Assembly: GCA_016707445.1 (NCBI GenBank)
Contig: JADJHR010000009.1
Coordinates: 124,001-188,000, forward strand
Length of the DNA stretch: 64,000 nt
Reading direction: 5' to 3'
From: Rubrivivax sp.
Lineage (GTDB): Bacteria > Pseudomonadota > Gammaproteobacteria > Burkholderiales > Burkholderiaceae_C
Shown: in pieces, positions 9,018 through 23,912 of the stretch
Layout of the letters: the number at the start of each line of letters is the position of its first letter
How positions within the stretch are numbered: the first letter of the stretch is position 1
The notes under the pieces: model-generated
Told to the model about the DNA's origin: nothing
What the model saw: only the letters and a program-made list of their open reading frames with translations
Database searches by the model: none
Program-made: the position numbers and the translations under genes

Positions 9018-10021
9018 ACCCGACCGAGCTGCGGGCCGCGCTGCCGCGCGCGGCGTTCGACTGGAAACCGCTGGCGCTGCTGGCCGCGGTGATGCTGCTG
9101 GCCGTGCCGGCCATCGGCAGCGGCAGCACCTGGGTCACGCTCACCGTGGCCGGGCTGGCGATGGGCTTCATCGTCTTCGTCATCGCGTCCGGCCTGACCC
9201 TGGTGTTCGGCCTGATGGACGTGCTGAACTTCGGCCACGGCGTCTTCATCGCACTGGGCGCCTTCATGGCCACCTCGGTGATGGGCGGCATGGCCGGCTT
9301 CTCGGCGCAGGGCGGCTGGCAGAGTCTGGTGGTGGTGTTCGCCGCCATGCTGGTGGCGATGGCCGTTGCCGGCGCGCTGGGCTGGGCCTTCGAGCGCGTG
9401 ATCGTGCGTCCGGTCTACGGCCTGCACCTGAAGCAGATCCTGATCACGATGGGCGGCATGATCGTCGGCGAAGAGATCATCAAGGTCATCTGGGGCCCGC
9501 TGCAGATCGCGCTGCCGCTGCCCGACATCCTGCGCGGCGCCTACCTGGTGGGTGATGCGGCGATCGAGAAGTACCGGTTGCTGGCCTCGGCGATCGGCGC
9601 TGTCGTCTTCATCGTGCTGGCCTGGACGCTGGCGCGCACCAAGATCGGCCTGCTGATCCGCGCCGGCGTGCAGGACCGCGAGATGGTCGAGTCGCTGGGC
9701 TATCGCATCCGCCGGCTGTTCGTCGGTGTCTTCGTCGCTGGTTCGGCGCTGGCTGGTCTGGGCGGCGTGATGTGGGCGCTGTACCAGCAAAGCGTGTCGG
9801 CGCAGATCGGCGCGCAGGTCAACGTGCTGCTGTTCATCGTCATCATCATCGGCGGCCTGGGCTCGACGCTGGGCTGCTTCATCGGCGCGCTGCTGGTCGG
9901 GCTGATGGCCAACTACACCGGCTACCTGGCGCCCAAGGTGGCGCTGTTCTCCAACATCGGCCTGATGATCGCGGTGCTGCTGTGGCGGCCGCAGGGCCTG
10001 TATCCGGTGACGAACCGATGA
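9014..10021 (+). CDS. livH: Liv-type ABC transporter permease (LivH-like)
   Basis: Inner-membrane permease of 335 aa with about eight hydrophobic segments. The GLTLVFGLMDVLNFGHG motif (about residues 62-78) is characteristic of LivH. It begins 3 nt before the end of the livF-like gene and ends overlapping the livM-like start (ATGA at 10018). The gene order ATPase-ATPase-permease-permease is common in Burkholderiales Liv clusters. Confidence 0.92.
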   Translation: MNPTELRAALPRAAFDWKPLALLAAVMLLAVPAIGSGSTWVTLTVAGLAMGFIVFVIASGLTLVFGLMDVLNFGHGVFIALGAFMATSVMGGMAGFSAQGGWQSLVVVFAAMLVAMAVAGALGWAFERVIVRPVYGLHLKQILITMGGMIVGEEIIKVIWGPLQIALPLPDILRGAYLVGDAAIEKYRLLASAIGAVVFIVLAWTLARTKIGLLIRAGVQDREMVESLGYRIRRLFVGVFVAGSALAGLGGVMWALYQQSVSAQIGAQVNVLLFIVIIIGGLGSTLGCFIGALLVGLMANYTGYLAPKVALFSNIGLMIAVLLWRPQGLYPVTNR

Positions 10022-11115
10022 GCGCCGGCCGCGTTCTCGATCGGGTGCTGTCGCACGACCCCCCGCGCAGCCGCTGGCTGGTGCTGCTGCTGCTGCTCAT
10101 CGTGGTGGGCCTGGCGGTGGCGCCGTTTGCCTTCCCGGGGGCGAAGGCGCTGTCGGTGGCGGCCAAGCTGCTGGTCTTCATCCTGCTGGTGGCCAGCTTC
10201 GATCTGCTGCTGGGCTACACCGGCATCGTCAGCTTTGCGCACACCATGTTCTACGGCATCGGCGCCTACGGCGTGGCGATCGCCAGCACGCGCATGGGCC
10301 CGGGCTGGACAGCCGTGCTGCTGGGCACGCTTGCCGCGCTGGCGGTGTCGCTCGTGCTGTCGCTGGTGATCGGGCTGTTCTCGCTGCGCGTGAAGGCAAT
10401 CTTCTACGCCATGATCACGCTGGCCGTGGCCACCGCGTTCCAGACCCTGGCCTCGCAGCTGTCTGACTTCACCGGCGGCGAGGACGGGCTGACCTTCAAG
10501 GGCCCCGAGTGGCTGCAGCCCTCGTTCGAGCCTTTCGACGGCCCCATCCTGGGGCTGGACATCGATGGCAGGATCTTCACCTACTACCTGCTGTTCGTGG
10601 CCGTGCTGCTGCTCTTCCTGGCGCTGCTGCGCATCGTGAATTCACCCTTCGGGCGCGTGCTGCAGGCGATCCGCGAGAACGACTTTCGCGCCGAGGCGAT
10701 CGGCTTTCGCACCGTCGTCTACCGCACCTGGAGCAACGTGCTGTCGGCGCTGTTCGCCTGCCTGGCTGGCGCGCTGCTGGCGCTGTGGCTGCGCTACGTC
10801 GGGCCCGACACCACGCTCTCTTTCGAGATCATGCTCGACATCCTGCTCATCGTCGTGATCGGCGGCATGGGCACGATGTACGGTGCGGTGGTCGGCGCCG
10901 CGCTGTTCGTGCTGGCGCAGAACTACCTGCAGGACCTGCTGAAGCTGGGTGCCGGCGCGCTCGAGGGCGTGCCGGTGCTGTCGCAGTTCGTCTCGCCCGA
11001 CCGCTGGCTGCTGTGGCTGGGTGTGCTGTTCGTGCTCTCGGTCTACCACTTTCCCACCGGCGTCGTCGGCCGCCTGCGCGCCCGCGCGGTGCAGCTGCTG
11101 CAGCGCGCGGCCTGA
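10018..11115 (+). CDS. livM: Liv-type ABC transporter permease (LivM-like)
   Basis: Second permease, 365 aa from the ATG at 10018. It has 8-10 hydrophobic segments and the LivM motifs FDLLLGYTGIVSFAHTMFYG and GMGTMYGAVVGAALF. Its start overlaps the livH-like stop. The following hydrolase gene begins 3 bp after its stop and so belongs to the same transcript. Confidence 0.92.
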   Translation: MSAGRVLDRVLSHDPPRSRWLVLLLLLIVVGLAVAPFAFPGAKALSVAAKLLVFILLVASFDLLLGYTGIVSFAHTMFYGIGAYGVAIASTRMGPGWTAVLLGTLAALAVSLVLSLVIGLFSLRVKAIFYAMITLAVATAFQTLASQLSDFTGGEDGLTFKGPEWLQPSFEPFDGPILGLDIDGRIFTYYLLFVAVLLLFLALLRIVNSPFGRVLQAIRENDFRAEAIGFRTVVYRTWSNVLSALFACLAGALLALWLRYVGPDTTLSFEIMLDILLIVVIGGMGTMYGAVVGAALFVLAQNYLQDLLKLGAGALEGVPVLSQFVSPDRWLLWLGVLFVLSVYHFPTGVVGRLRARAVQLLQRAA

Positions 11116-11118
11116 ACC

Positions 11119-11955
11119 ATGACACCGCAATCGCGCTACCTCACCTGCGCAGGGCGTGAACTGCACGTCACCGAATGGGGGTCGGGCCATGCCGACGTGG
11201 TGGTGGCCTGGCACGGCCTGGCCCGCACCGGGCGCGACATGGACCACATCGCGGCGCTGCTGGCGCAGCGCTGGCGCGTGATCTGCCCCGACACCCTGGG
11301 CCGCGGCTACAGCCAGTGGAGCCCGGTACCTGCCGACGAGTACTGCCTGGACTTCTACGAACGTCAGGCGGTGTCGCTGCTCGATCAGCTGGGCGTGCGC
11401 GACTGCCTGTGGCTGGGCACTTCGATGGGCGGCGCCATCGGCTTGCGTGCGGCGGTCGGGGGCCTGCGTGGCCGCATCCACCGCCTGGTGCTCAACGACA
11501 TCGGGCCCGAGCTGGCGGCACCCGCGGTCGACCGCATCCTCAGTTACGCCGGCAGTCCGCCGGCGTTTGCCACCATGCTCGAGCTGGAGCAGTACTTCCG
11601 CACCGTCTACAAGCCCTATGGCTGGCTGAGCGATGCGATGTGGCGCACGCTGACCGAAAGCTCGATGCGCCGTCTGCCCGATGGCCGCGTCACGCCGCAC
11701 TACGACCCCGCGATGGTGCAGCAGTTCGTCCACCATCCCGACGACTATCTGCAGTGGGACGCCTGGGACGCGCTGAGCATCCCGGTGCTGTGCCTGCGCG
11801 GCGAAACCTCGGACCTGCTGCTGCCCGACGTGGCCGACGCGATGCGCACGCGCGGCCCGCGCGCGCTGGTGGCCACCATTCCGGGCTGTGGCCATGCGCC
11901 GGCGCTCAACGTGCCCGAGCAGACCGCCCTGGTCGAGCGTTTCCTGGCCGCCTGA
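11119..11955 (+). CDS. Alpha/beta hydrolase, last gene of the liv operon
   Basis: Cytoplasmic alpha/beta-hydrolase fold protein (278 aa, no signal peptide). The oxyanion HG is at about 32-33. The nucleophile elbow GTSMGG puts the catalytic Ser at 102, and the catalytic His is in GCGHAP (H259). The acid is probably the Asp in GETSD. The gene is 3 bp downstream of the livM-like gene. Co-transcription suggests it acts on the imported compound, an ester, amide or ring-cleavage product, but the substrate is unknown. Confidence 0.85.
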   Translation: MTPQSRYLTCAGRELHVTEWGSGHADVVVAWHGLARTGRDMDHIAALLAQRWRVICPDTLGRGYSQWSPVPADEYCLDFYERQAVSLLDQLGVRDCLWLGTSMGGAIGLRAAVGGLRGRIHRLVLNDIGPELAAPAVDRILSYAGSPPAFATMLELEQYFRTVYKPYGWLSDAMWRTLTESSMRRLPDGRVTPHYDPAMVQQFVHHPDDYLQWDAWDALSIPVLCLRGETSDLLLPDVADAMRTRGPRALVATIPGCGHAPALNVPEQTALVERFLAA

Positions 11956-11998
11956 AGTTGAACGTTCCTGCCCGTCGACACGACAAGGAGATCACACG

Positions 11999-12979
11999 AT
12001 GACAACCAAGACCTGGATGCACCGAGGCGCTGCGCTGCTGGCGCTGCTGGCGGCTGCCATCGCGCAGGCGGCCGGCACGGTCGGCACCACTTTTCCGGCT
12101 GACTTTCCGGTCATCGAGGATGCCTCGCTGGGCAAGCCGGTGATCGGCTTCGGCGCCGCCGGTGCGGTCACGCGAACGCCGGTGATCTTCCTGCACGGCA
12201 ACAACGACGTGCCCTACGCCACGCCCTGCAGCGCGACCAACGGCAAGGTCCAGGGCCTGGCCCAGCACCTGGCCGACAACGGCTACAGCACGAGCGAACT
12301 CTGGGGCCTGGGATACCAGGGCGACCAGTGCGATCTGGCGGCCGACAACACGCGGCGCTCGGGCATCGCCCACACCAACCAGGCCAACGTGCCCGACCTG
12401 CGCCGCTTCGTGCGCGCCGTGCTGGCCTACACCGGTTCCCGGCAGGTGGACATCGTGGCGCACAGCCTGGGCGTGACCCTGGCGCGCGAATGGATGCGCC
12501 AGGACGAGGCCGATCGCACCGTGCGCCGCCTGGTGGCGATCGACGGGCCCAATCACGGCATCGTCAACTGCAGCCCCTCGCCGCTGAACTACTTCCAGCT
12601 GCCGGCCTTCGGCGGCTTCACGCCGACCAGCGAGGTCTGCCAGGAACTGGGCGCGGCGGACACGCCCTTTCTCAAGCTGCTGAACGGCAAGCGCGGCTGG
12701 GACGAGATCGAATGGCTCACGCGGGTGCTGGTGATCCGCAATGCCGACACGAGCTTCGTCTACTTCGCGGCGCAGGACGGTTTCTTCACGCCGGTGCCGG
12801 CGATGGACAGCAACGGCCGTGCAGCCGACTTCTCGAAGAGTGCCGTGCTCAAGGGCGCCAGGCAGGTCGACCTGACCGGCCAGGGTGCCTACGACGCCGT
12901 GCTGGGCACGGCGCACCTGGGCATCCTGCAGTCGCCGCAGACCAAGGCCGAGATGCTCAGGTTTCTGAGCCGGCGTTGA
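11999..12979 (+). CDS. Secreted lipase-like alpha/beta hydrolase
   Basis: Exported hydrolase (326 aa) with an AAGGAG-type ribosome site (AAGGAGATCACACG) before the ATG at 11999. A signal peptide covers about residues 1-25 (cleavage near AQAAG). The oxyanion motif is FLHGNND (about 64-70), and the lipase box AHSLG places the nucleophile at Ser156. The SELWGLGYQGDQC region resembles class 2 lipases and PhaZ7-like extracellular polyester depolymerases. A PHA synthase gene is elsewhere in this window, so polyester hydrolysis is possible, but lipid or ester substrates are equally possible. Its 3' end overlaps the convergent mobB gene by 23 bp. Confidence 0.75.
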   Translation: MTTKTWMHRGAALLALLAAAIAQAAGTVGTTFPADFPVIEDASLGKPVIGFGAAGAVTRTPVIFLHGNNDVPYATPCSATNGKVQGLAQHLADNGYSTSELWGLGYQGDQCDLAADNTRRSGIAHTNQANVPDLRRFVRAVLAYTGSRQVDIVAHSLGVTLAREWMRQDEADRTVRRLVAIDGPNHGIVNCSPSPLNYFQLPAFGGFTPTSEVCQELGAADTPFLKLLNGKRGWDEIEWLTRVLVIRNADTSFVYFAAQDGFFTPVPAMDSNGRAADFSKSAVLKGARQVDLTGQGAYDAVLGTAHLGILQSPQTKAEMLRFLSRR

Positions 12980-13475
12980 GCACGGGCGCGGCCGAGGCGA
13001 GCACCAGTTCGGTGATCGCCATCGTGTCCGCCAGGGGCAGCACGCGTGGTGGCATTGCGGGCGCTTGACCTTCGCAGGCCATGGCCACGATGCCCGGCCA
13101 GTCGGGCCACAGTGGGGGCTTGCCGGCCTCGGCGCGCCAGACCTCGAGCTTGGGAAAGTCGCCGCGCTTGAAGCCCTCCACCAGCACGATGTCGCAGTGC
13201 TGCAGGCGGCTGAGCAGATAGTCCAGCGCCGGCTCGTCGGCGCCACGCAGTTCGTGCATCAGCGCCCAGCGGCCGTCGCCGAGCAGCAGCACCTCCTGGC
13301 AGCCGGCTTCGCGCAGCCGGTACGAGTCCTTGCCCGGACGGTCGATCTCGATCGCCTTGTGGCTGTGCTTAATCAGCGAGACCACCAGGCCGCGTGCGCG
13401 CAGCGCAGGCACCAGGCGTTCGAGCAAGGTGGTCTTGCCCATGCCGGAATGACCGGCGATTCCGAAGACTTTCAT
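12957..13475 (-). CDS. mobB: Molybdopterin-guanine dinucleotide biosynthesis protein MobB
   Basis: GTP-binding accessory protein (172 aa) of molybdenum cofactor maturation, where it assists MobA in attaching GMP to molybdopterin. Visible features are the P-loop GHSGMGKTT (8-16), the SLIKHSHK motif and DIVLVEGFKRGDFPKLEV, all MobB hallmarks. The length is typical. It converges on, and overlaps, the lipase-like gene by 23 bp. It serves the same cofactor economy as modABC and MsrP in this window. Confidence 0.9.
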   Translation of the reverse strand: MKVFGIAGHSGMGKTTLLERLVPALRARGLVVSLIKHSHKAIEIDRPGKDSYRLREAGCQEVLLLGDGRWALMHELRGADEPALDYLLSRLQHCDIVLVEGFKRGDFPKLEVWRAEAGKPPLWPDWPGIVAMACEGQAPAMPPRVLPLADTMAITELVLASAAPVLNAGSET

Positions 13476-13655
13476 GGGCAGCGATCATCGCTGATCGTCG
13501 ACAGAGCCTGATGGCGGCCGTGACAGGCTGCACGGCAGCGCCGCATTGCGGTCGAAAACGTCCCGCACCCTAGGGAGAGACGGCCCCTTCGGGGTGATGT
13601 GCAAGGGGTTGCACGCGACTGATACTGGTTGCGACCAAAGGCCAGGAGAGACCCC

Positions 13656-14099
13656 ATGATCGACATCCACCGCTTGTCGTTCGGCGACGCCGACCAGGGC
13701 CTGCCGTTGCCGCCCAATGTGATGCATCGGATGGAGCTGCTGTTCGGCACCTCGTTCGCCGACGTGCGCGTGCACCTGAGCGCAGTACCGGCATCGATGG
13801 GCAGCAAGGCCTTCGTGCATGGCAGCGACATCTACATCGACCCCGGCCACTACGACCCCGCGTCGGCCGAGGGCTGGGGCCTGCTCGGGCACGAACTGGC
13901 CCATGTGCGCCAGCTGCGCCGCGGCTGGACCCTGGCGCCCGAAGGTGTGGGCGTGCGCCTGCTCGTCGACCCCGTGCTCGAGGCCGAGGCCGAGCGCATG
14001 GCCGCGCTGGCGCGCCGCGCCTTCAAGCCCGAGGCCACGCTGCCGCTGATGCGCCGGCCGCCGCCGGGGCCGCACCGCTGGGACGTGGTGCTGGCCTGA
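13656..14099 (+). CDS. DUF4157 (eCIS-core domain) protein with HExxH motif
   Basis: Small protein (147 aa) with an AGGAGAG ribosome site before the ATG at 13656. It is almost entirely one DUF4157 domain: DVRVH, HGSDIYIDPGHYDP, EGWGLLGHELAHVRQ, with the zinc-protease-like HELAH at residues 79-83. The domain usually sits at the N-terminus of long polymorphic-toxin or extracellular contractile injection system (eCIS) cargo proteins. Here it stands alone, with no signal peptide, no C-terminal effector and no injection-system genes nearby. Function is unknown. Confidence 0.75.
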   Translation: MIDIHRLSFGDADQGLPLPPNVMHRMELLFGTSFADVRVHLSAVPASMGSKAFVHGSDIYIDPGHYDPASAEGWGLLGHELAHVRQLRRGWTLAPEGVGVRLLVDPVLEAEAERMAALARRAFKPEATLPLMRRPPPGPHRWDVVLA

Positions 14100-14124
14100 G
14101 CGCGGCTGCTGCGACCCTGCGCGC

Positions 14125-15261
14125 CTAGCGCTGGAACCTGCCCTCGGCGTTGATGATCGACAGGTCGGAATAGTCCAGGCCGGTGTGGTCGCTCGGGCTG
14201 TAGCTCACTTCCAGGCCACCGATGTCGACGCGCTTAAAGCCTTCCAGGGCAGACTTGATGCGTTCTGGGGTCGGGTCCTTGCCGGCGCGCTTCAGGGCTT
14301 CGACCAGCACCTTGGCGGCGGCAAAGCCTTCCAGCATCGCGGGCGTGGCCTCTTCGCCCTTGCGTCGCGTGGCCAGCAGTTCCTGCAGCTCCTTCACCAG
14401 CGGTGACGCCAGCGAGCGCTCGAAGGGGAAGACCTGGCTCACGACCACACCGTGCGCCATCGGCCCCAGTGCCTTGATGAAGCCTGAAGCCGCATTGTTG
14501 GACAGCGTGACGATCTGCGCGTGCGACCCCGCCGCCCGGATCGCCTTCATGCCATCGACCACCTGCGTTCCGGCACCGATGAAGACCACCGCCTGCACAT
14601 TGGCCTTGGCAATCATCGGCCCGATCGGCGCGAAGTCGGGCTTGGCGCGCGAATACTTCTGGTGCAGCACGGGCTTGAGCTTGCTGGCCTCGAAACCCGC
14701 CAGTGCGCCGGCTGCGCCATCATCCCCGAACGAGTCGTCGGACTGCAACAGTGCGATGCGGTCGAGACCGATCAGGCGCAGATGGCGCACCGCACGATCG
14801 GCCTCGCGCTGGTAGGTGGCACGAACGTTGAACACCCAGGGGTGAACCGGCTTGTGCAGCAGCATGGCGCCGGTGGACGGCGCAATCAGTGGCACCTTGT
14901 ATTTGTCCAGCACCGGCATGATGGCCGCCGACTGCGGTGTGCCGCGGTTGAAGAACAGCGCCACCGCGCCTTTCTCGATCAGCTTCTGGGCGTTCTCGGC
15001 CGCCAGCTTCGGGCTGAACTTGTCGTCCAGCGACATCAAAACGATCTTCTGCCCGTTCACGCCGCCGCGTTCGTTGATCAGGTCGATGTAGTCGCGCGCG
15101 CCCTCGGTGCCCTCCTTGACGCCTGATGCCACCGGGCCCGTGAAGCTGGCGGTCTGGCCGATCAGGATCTGCGCTGCGACCGGCGCCGCGCCGGCCAGTG
15201 TCAGGGCCAGACCCGCTGCGAGCCGAAGGGCGAGCGCGCGCGATGGACGGGGGATTGCCAT
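14125..15261 (-). CDS. Orphan Liv-type ABC transporter substrate-binding protein
   Basis: Periplasmic Peripla_BP_6 protein (378 aa). The ATG at 15261 begins a signal peptide ending APVAAQ; a longer frame would need a TTG at 15291 and spoils the leader. The mature start ILIGQTASFTGPVASGVKEGTEGARDYI (split here by its own motif) and the repeated FFNRGTPQSAA and IAPSTGA stretches fit the family. No permease or ATPase gene adjoins it, so it must work with a transporter elsewhere or as a sensor. It is divergent from uvrA across 183 bp. Confidence 0.88.
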   Translation of the reverse strand: MAIPRPSRALALRLAAGLALTLAGAAPVAAQILIGQTASFTGPVASGVKEGTEGARDYIDLINERGGVNGQKIVLMSLDDKFSPKLAAENAQKLIEKGAVALFFNRGTPQSAAIMPVLDKYKVPLIAPSTGAMLLHKPVHPWVFNVRATYQREADRAVRHLRLIGLDRIALLQSDDSFGDDGAAGALAGFEASKLKPVLHQKYSRAKPDFAPIGPMIAKANVQAVVFIGAGTQVVDGMKAIRAAGSHAQIVTLSNNAASGFIKALGPMAHGVVVSQVFPFERSLASPLVKELQELLATRRKGEEATPAMLEGFAAAKVLVEALKRAGKDPTPERIKSALEGFKRVDIGGLEVSYSPSDHTGLDYSDLSIINAEGRFQR

Positions 15262-15444
15262 GATCGATGTTCGCCTGAGTGTGGACTGCAACGACGAACT
15301 GTCACCGGGGCTGGCCTTCGGCGCAAGCTGACAAACCTACCCACGTGTAAGGACTTGCAGGGATTGACGCCCGCGCGGGTCATGTCGGCTACCCCGGCTG
15401 CCTAGAATGGAAAGTTTCGCCAGCCCTTAGAGGCCTTCTCTGCC

Positions 15445-21115
<5,671 letters not shown>

Positions 21116-21136
21116 ACCCCATTCAACGAGATTTCC

Positions 21137-22252
21137 ATGCCCCGACTCTTCGATCCCTGGCAACTCGGCCCGCTGGCCCTGGACAACCGCATCCTGATCG
21201 CGCCGATGTGCCAGTACTCGGCTGTCGATGGCGTGCCGGCTGACTGGCACACCCTGCACCTGGGCCAGCTGGCGATGTCGGGTGCGGCCTTGCTCATCGT
21301 CGAGGCCACCGCGGTCAGTGCGCAGGGGCGCATCACGCCGGGCTGCACCGGCCTGTACGACGATGCCCAGGAGGCGGCATTTGCGCGCCTGCTGGCGCTG
21401 CTGCGCCGCGTGGCGCCGATCAAGCTGGCCGTTCAGCTGGGGCATGCCGGGCGCAAGGCCTCGAGTCGTGCGCCCTGGGATGGCGGGCTGCAGATCCCGC
21501 ACGATGAGCCCGGTGGCTGGCCGGCCGTGTCTGCATCGGCCCTGCCGCATGCGCCGGGTGAAGAGGCGCCGGCCGCGCTCGACGCCGCTGGGTTGCGACA
21601 GGTGCGGCAAGACTTCGTCGATGCGGCGCAGCGCGCCGTGCGCGCCGGCTTCGACGGCATCGAGCTGCACGCCGCACATGGCTACCTGCTGCACCAGTTC
21701 CTGTCGCCGATCAGCAACCGGCGTGAAGACGACCACGGCGGCAGCCTGGAGCGTCGCCTGCGCTTCCCGCTGGAGGTGTTCGACGCCGTTCGTGCCGCGG
21801 TGCCGGCGCAACTGCCGGTATGGGTGCGCGTTTCGGCCACCGACTGGGTCGACGGCGGCTGGGATCTGGACAGCACGATCGCCTTTGGCCAGGCGCTGAA
21901 GGTGCGCGGCTGCGCCGCCATGCATGTCTCCAGCGGCGGCATCTCGCCGCTGCAGCGCATCACGCTGGGCCCGGGCTATCAGGTGCCGCTGGCGCAGGCC
22001 GTCAAGGCCGCGGTGGGCCTGCCCACGATCGCCTGCGGCCTGATCACCGAGCCTGAACAGGCCGAAGCCGTGATCGCCGAAGGCCGGGCCGACGCGGTGG
22101 CGCTGGCGCGCGCGATGCTGTACGACCCGCGCTGGCCCTGGCATGCTGCGGCACGATTGGGTGCCCAGGTCGAGGCGCCCAAGCCCTACTGGAGGGCGGC
22201 ACCGCGCGACGTGAAGGATCTGTTCAAGGGCTCGCGCATCGGCATGCGCTGA
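21137..22252 (+). CDS. NADH:flavin oxidoreductase, YqjM-type old yellow enzyme
   Basis: FMN-dependent ene-reductase (371 aa) that reduces activated C=C bonds with NAD(P)H. The IAPMCQYS motif has the redox-tuning Cys of the YqjM (thermophilic-like) class at residue 25. HAGRKAS and ELHAAHGYLLHQFLSP carry flavin- and substrate-binding residues. It starts 21 bp after uvrA and is followed 36 bp later by an SDR gene, possibly in one transcript. The physiological substrate is unknown. Confidence 0.9.
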   Translation: MPRLFDPWQLGPLALDNRILIAPMCQYSAVDGVPADWHTLHLGQLAMSGAALLIVEATAVSAQGRITPGCTGLYDDAQEAAFARLLALLRRVAPIKLAVQLGHAGRKASSRAPWDGGLQIPHDEPGGWPAVSASALPHAPGEEAPAALDAAGLRQVRQDFVDAAQRAVRAGFDGIELHAAHGYLLHQFLSPISNRREDDHGGSLERRLRFPLEVFDAVRAAVPAQLPVWVRVSATDWVDGGWDLDSTIAFGQALKVRGCAAMHVSSGGISPLQRITLGPGYQVPLAQAVKAAVGLPTIACGLITEPEQAEAVIAEGRADAVALARAMLYDPRWPWHAAARLGAQVEAPKPYWRAAPRDVKDLFKGSRIGMR

Positions 22253-22288
22253 GCGTCTTGCTTCACGTCGACTTCGAAGGAGACCCGC

Positions 22289-23074
22289 ATGACCAGCCGC
22301 ACGACATTGACGGGCCAGGTGGCCTGGATCACCGGTGGCGGCAGTGGCATCGGTCTGGCCGGCGCCATCGAGCTGGCGCTTGCCGGCTGCAGTGTCGTCA
22401 TCTCCGGACGCGACGCCACCAAGCTCGACGCCGCGCTCGAGGTCGCACGCAGCAAGGGTGTGGCAGTCGACGCGATCAGCGCCATGGCGCTCGACGTTGC
22501 CGACAAGTCGGCGGTCGATCGTGTCGCCGCCGCGATCCACGCGCAATACGGCGGCGTCGACATTCTTGTCAACAGCGCCGGCATCAACTTTCCGAAACGC
22601 TTCTGGGGTGAGACCGACGGCGTGACCTTCGACAAGGTGGTCGCGGTCAACCTGAATGGTGCCACCTACTGCACGCTGGCCGTGCTGCACGGCATGCGCG
22701 CACGCGGTCGCGGCACGGTCATCAACGTGGCGTCGTTCGCCGGCTGGCATCTGAGCCGATTGACCGGCCCGGCCTACACGGCGAGCAAGGCCGCGCTGAT
22801 GGCGCTGACGCACTCGTTCAACATCGAGGAAGGCCTGCACGGGCTGCGCGCCACCGCGTTGTGCCCCGGCGAAGTGGCCACGCCGATCCTCAAGCAGCGC
22901 CCGATCGAGCCCAGCGCCGAGGACAAGGCGCGCATGCTGCAGGAGGATGACCTCGGGCGCACGATCCGCTTCGTGGCCGAGATGCCGCCGCATGTGTGCA
23001 TCAACGAACTCGTGATCTCGCCGGTGTTCAACCGCATCTACTTCGGCGGCAGCGAGTTCGACCGCAAGGGTTGA
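22289..23074 (+). CDS. Short-chain dehydrogenase/reductase (SDR)
   Basis: NAD(P)-dependent oxidoreductase (261 aa), cytoplasmic. The Rossmann motif TGGGSGIG is at about 15-22, NSAGIN follows the fourth strand, and the active site has Ser in NVASFAG and YTASK. A GAAGGAG site precedes the ATG. It follows the ene-reductase, so the two may act in sequence on an unsaturated carbonyl or alcohol; that pairing is inference. Confidence 0.9.
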   Translation: MTSRTTLTGQVAWITGGGSGIGLAGAIELALAGCSVVISGRDATKLDAALEVARSKGVAVDAISAMALDVADKSAVDRVAAAIHAQYGGVDILVNSAGINFPKRFWGETDGVTFDKVVAVNLNGATYCTLAVLHGMRARGRGTVINVASFAGWHLSRLTGPAYTASKAALMALTHSFNIEEGLHGLRATALCPGEVATPILKQRPIEPSAEDKARMLQEDDLGRTIRFVAEMPPHVCINELVISPVFNRIYFGGSEFDRKG

Positions 23075-23285
23075 CGATCCGCCCTGTCCCGTCGGCGCCG
23101 GATTCAAGCCGGGCCGCGTGCGCCAGGGGGAAGGCAAGGCACTCAGCCTGTGGCTCGGCTCCTTGTCTTCAGCACCGCGGCAGAACGGGCCAGGGCGCCG
23201 AGGTCGACGGGGACTCGCATTGGGGGGCCGAGGACATTGGCCGTCAAGCGTCCGGCGAACACCGAGTGCACCAGTGAAGTTGAGG

Positions 23286-23912
23286 CTAGCGAGCTTGTTG
23301 CTTGCGACGACTGGAGACGCCCAAACCACCAAGCGCCAAGCCTGTCAGCAGCAGGGTGGCGGGCTCGGGCACGTTTCCTACGTCGCCAGAGTTCAACGCA
23401 CCGACCAACGACAGCGAGGGCACGGTACCTTCACCCCCTATGAAGTCCAATCCGATGACGATGCTGCTCAGCGAGGCGCCGCTGGCGATGCCGAAGTCAC
23501 CAAGTTCGATCGCTACGGCATTCAGGGGGAAGCCACCGGCAGATTCGCCGGTTGCGACACTGGCGTAACTGAGCATGGTCCCGCCGATGGTGATGGACAA
23601 CTTAAAGGAATCGGGAACACCCAAATCGAACAACACCAGATCGGCGCCGGCGCCGTTGACCAGCGTGTTGTCGGTAAAGCCCATCTCCACAAAGGCACCG
23701 GTCGAAAATGAGAATGCGTAGGTGCCCGCGTCGGTGTCAGTCAGCACGGAAGACAGGGTGCCACCCGAGGTACTGAATGTTCCCGAGGAAGAGATCACGG
23801 TGTCGGCAAACGCGTTGGGATTGAATGTGTAGCCACCGACAGCCACAGCCGAGGCCGGGGCGGCTGCGGCAACAAGCCCGACGAAACTCAGGACGCTAAG
23901 TGCAGTTTTCAT
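23286..23912 (-). CDS. PEP-CTERM sorting domain-containing secreted protein
   Basis: Exported protein (208 aa) with a signal peptide (about 1-22) and a Ser/Thr/Gly-rich, beta-type middle. The C-terminus is a textbook PEP-CTERM signal: VPEPATLLLTGLALGGLG followed by SSRRKQQAR. This is the exosortase (EpsH/XrtA) recognition tail, removed when the protein is sorted to the surface or extracellular matrix. No exosortase gene is in the window. The gene is lower in GC than its neighbours and has a candidate sigma-54 promoter at 23986-24001. Such proteins are linked to floc and biofilm matrix in related bacteria. Confidence 0.9.
   Translation of the reverse strand: MKTALSVLSFVGLVAAAAPASAVAVGGYTFNPNAFADTVISSSGTFSTSGGTLSSVLTDTDAGTYAFSFSTGAFVEMGFTDNTLVNGAGADLVLFDLGVPDSFKLSITIGGTMLSYASVATGESAGGFPLNAVAIELGDFGIASGASLSSIVIGLDFIGGEGTVPSLSLVGALNSGDVGNVPEPATLLLTGLALGGLGVSSRRKQQAR

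Noticed and set aside
13561..13655. Promoter or riboswitch before the DUF4157 gene
   Set aside because: A short GGCCCC-TTC-GGGG hairpin and a TTGCAC/GATACT pair are visible, but the spacing of the pair is wrong and the hairpin is too small to call.
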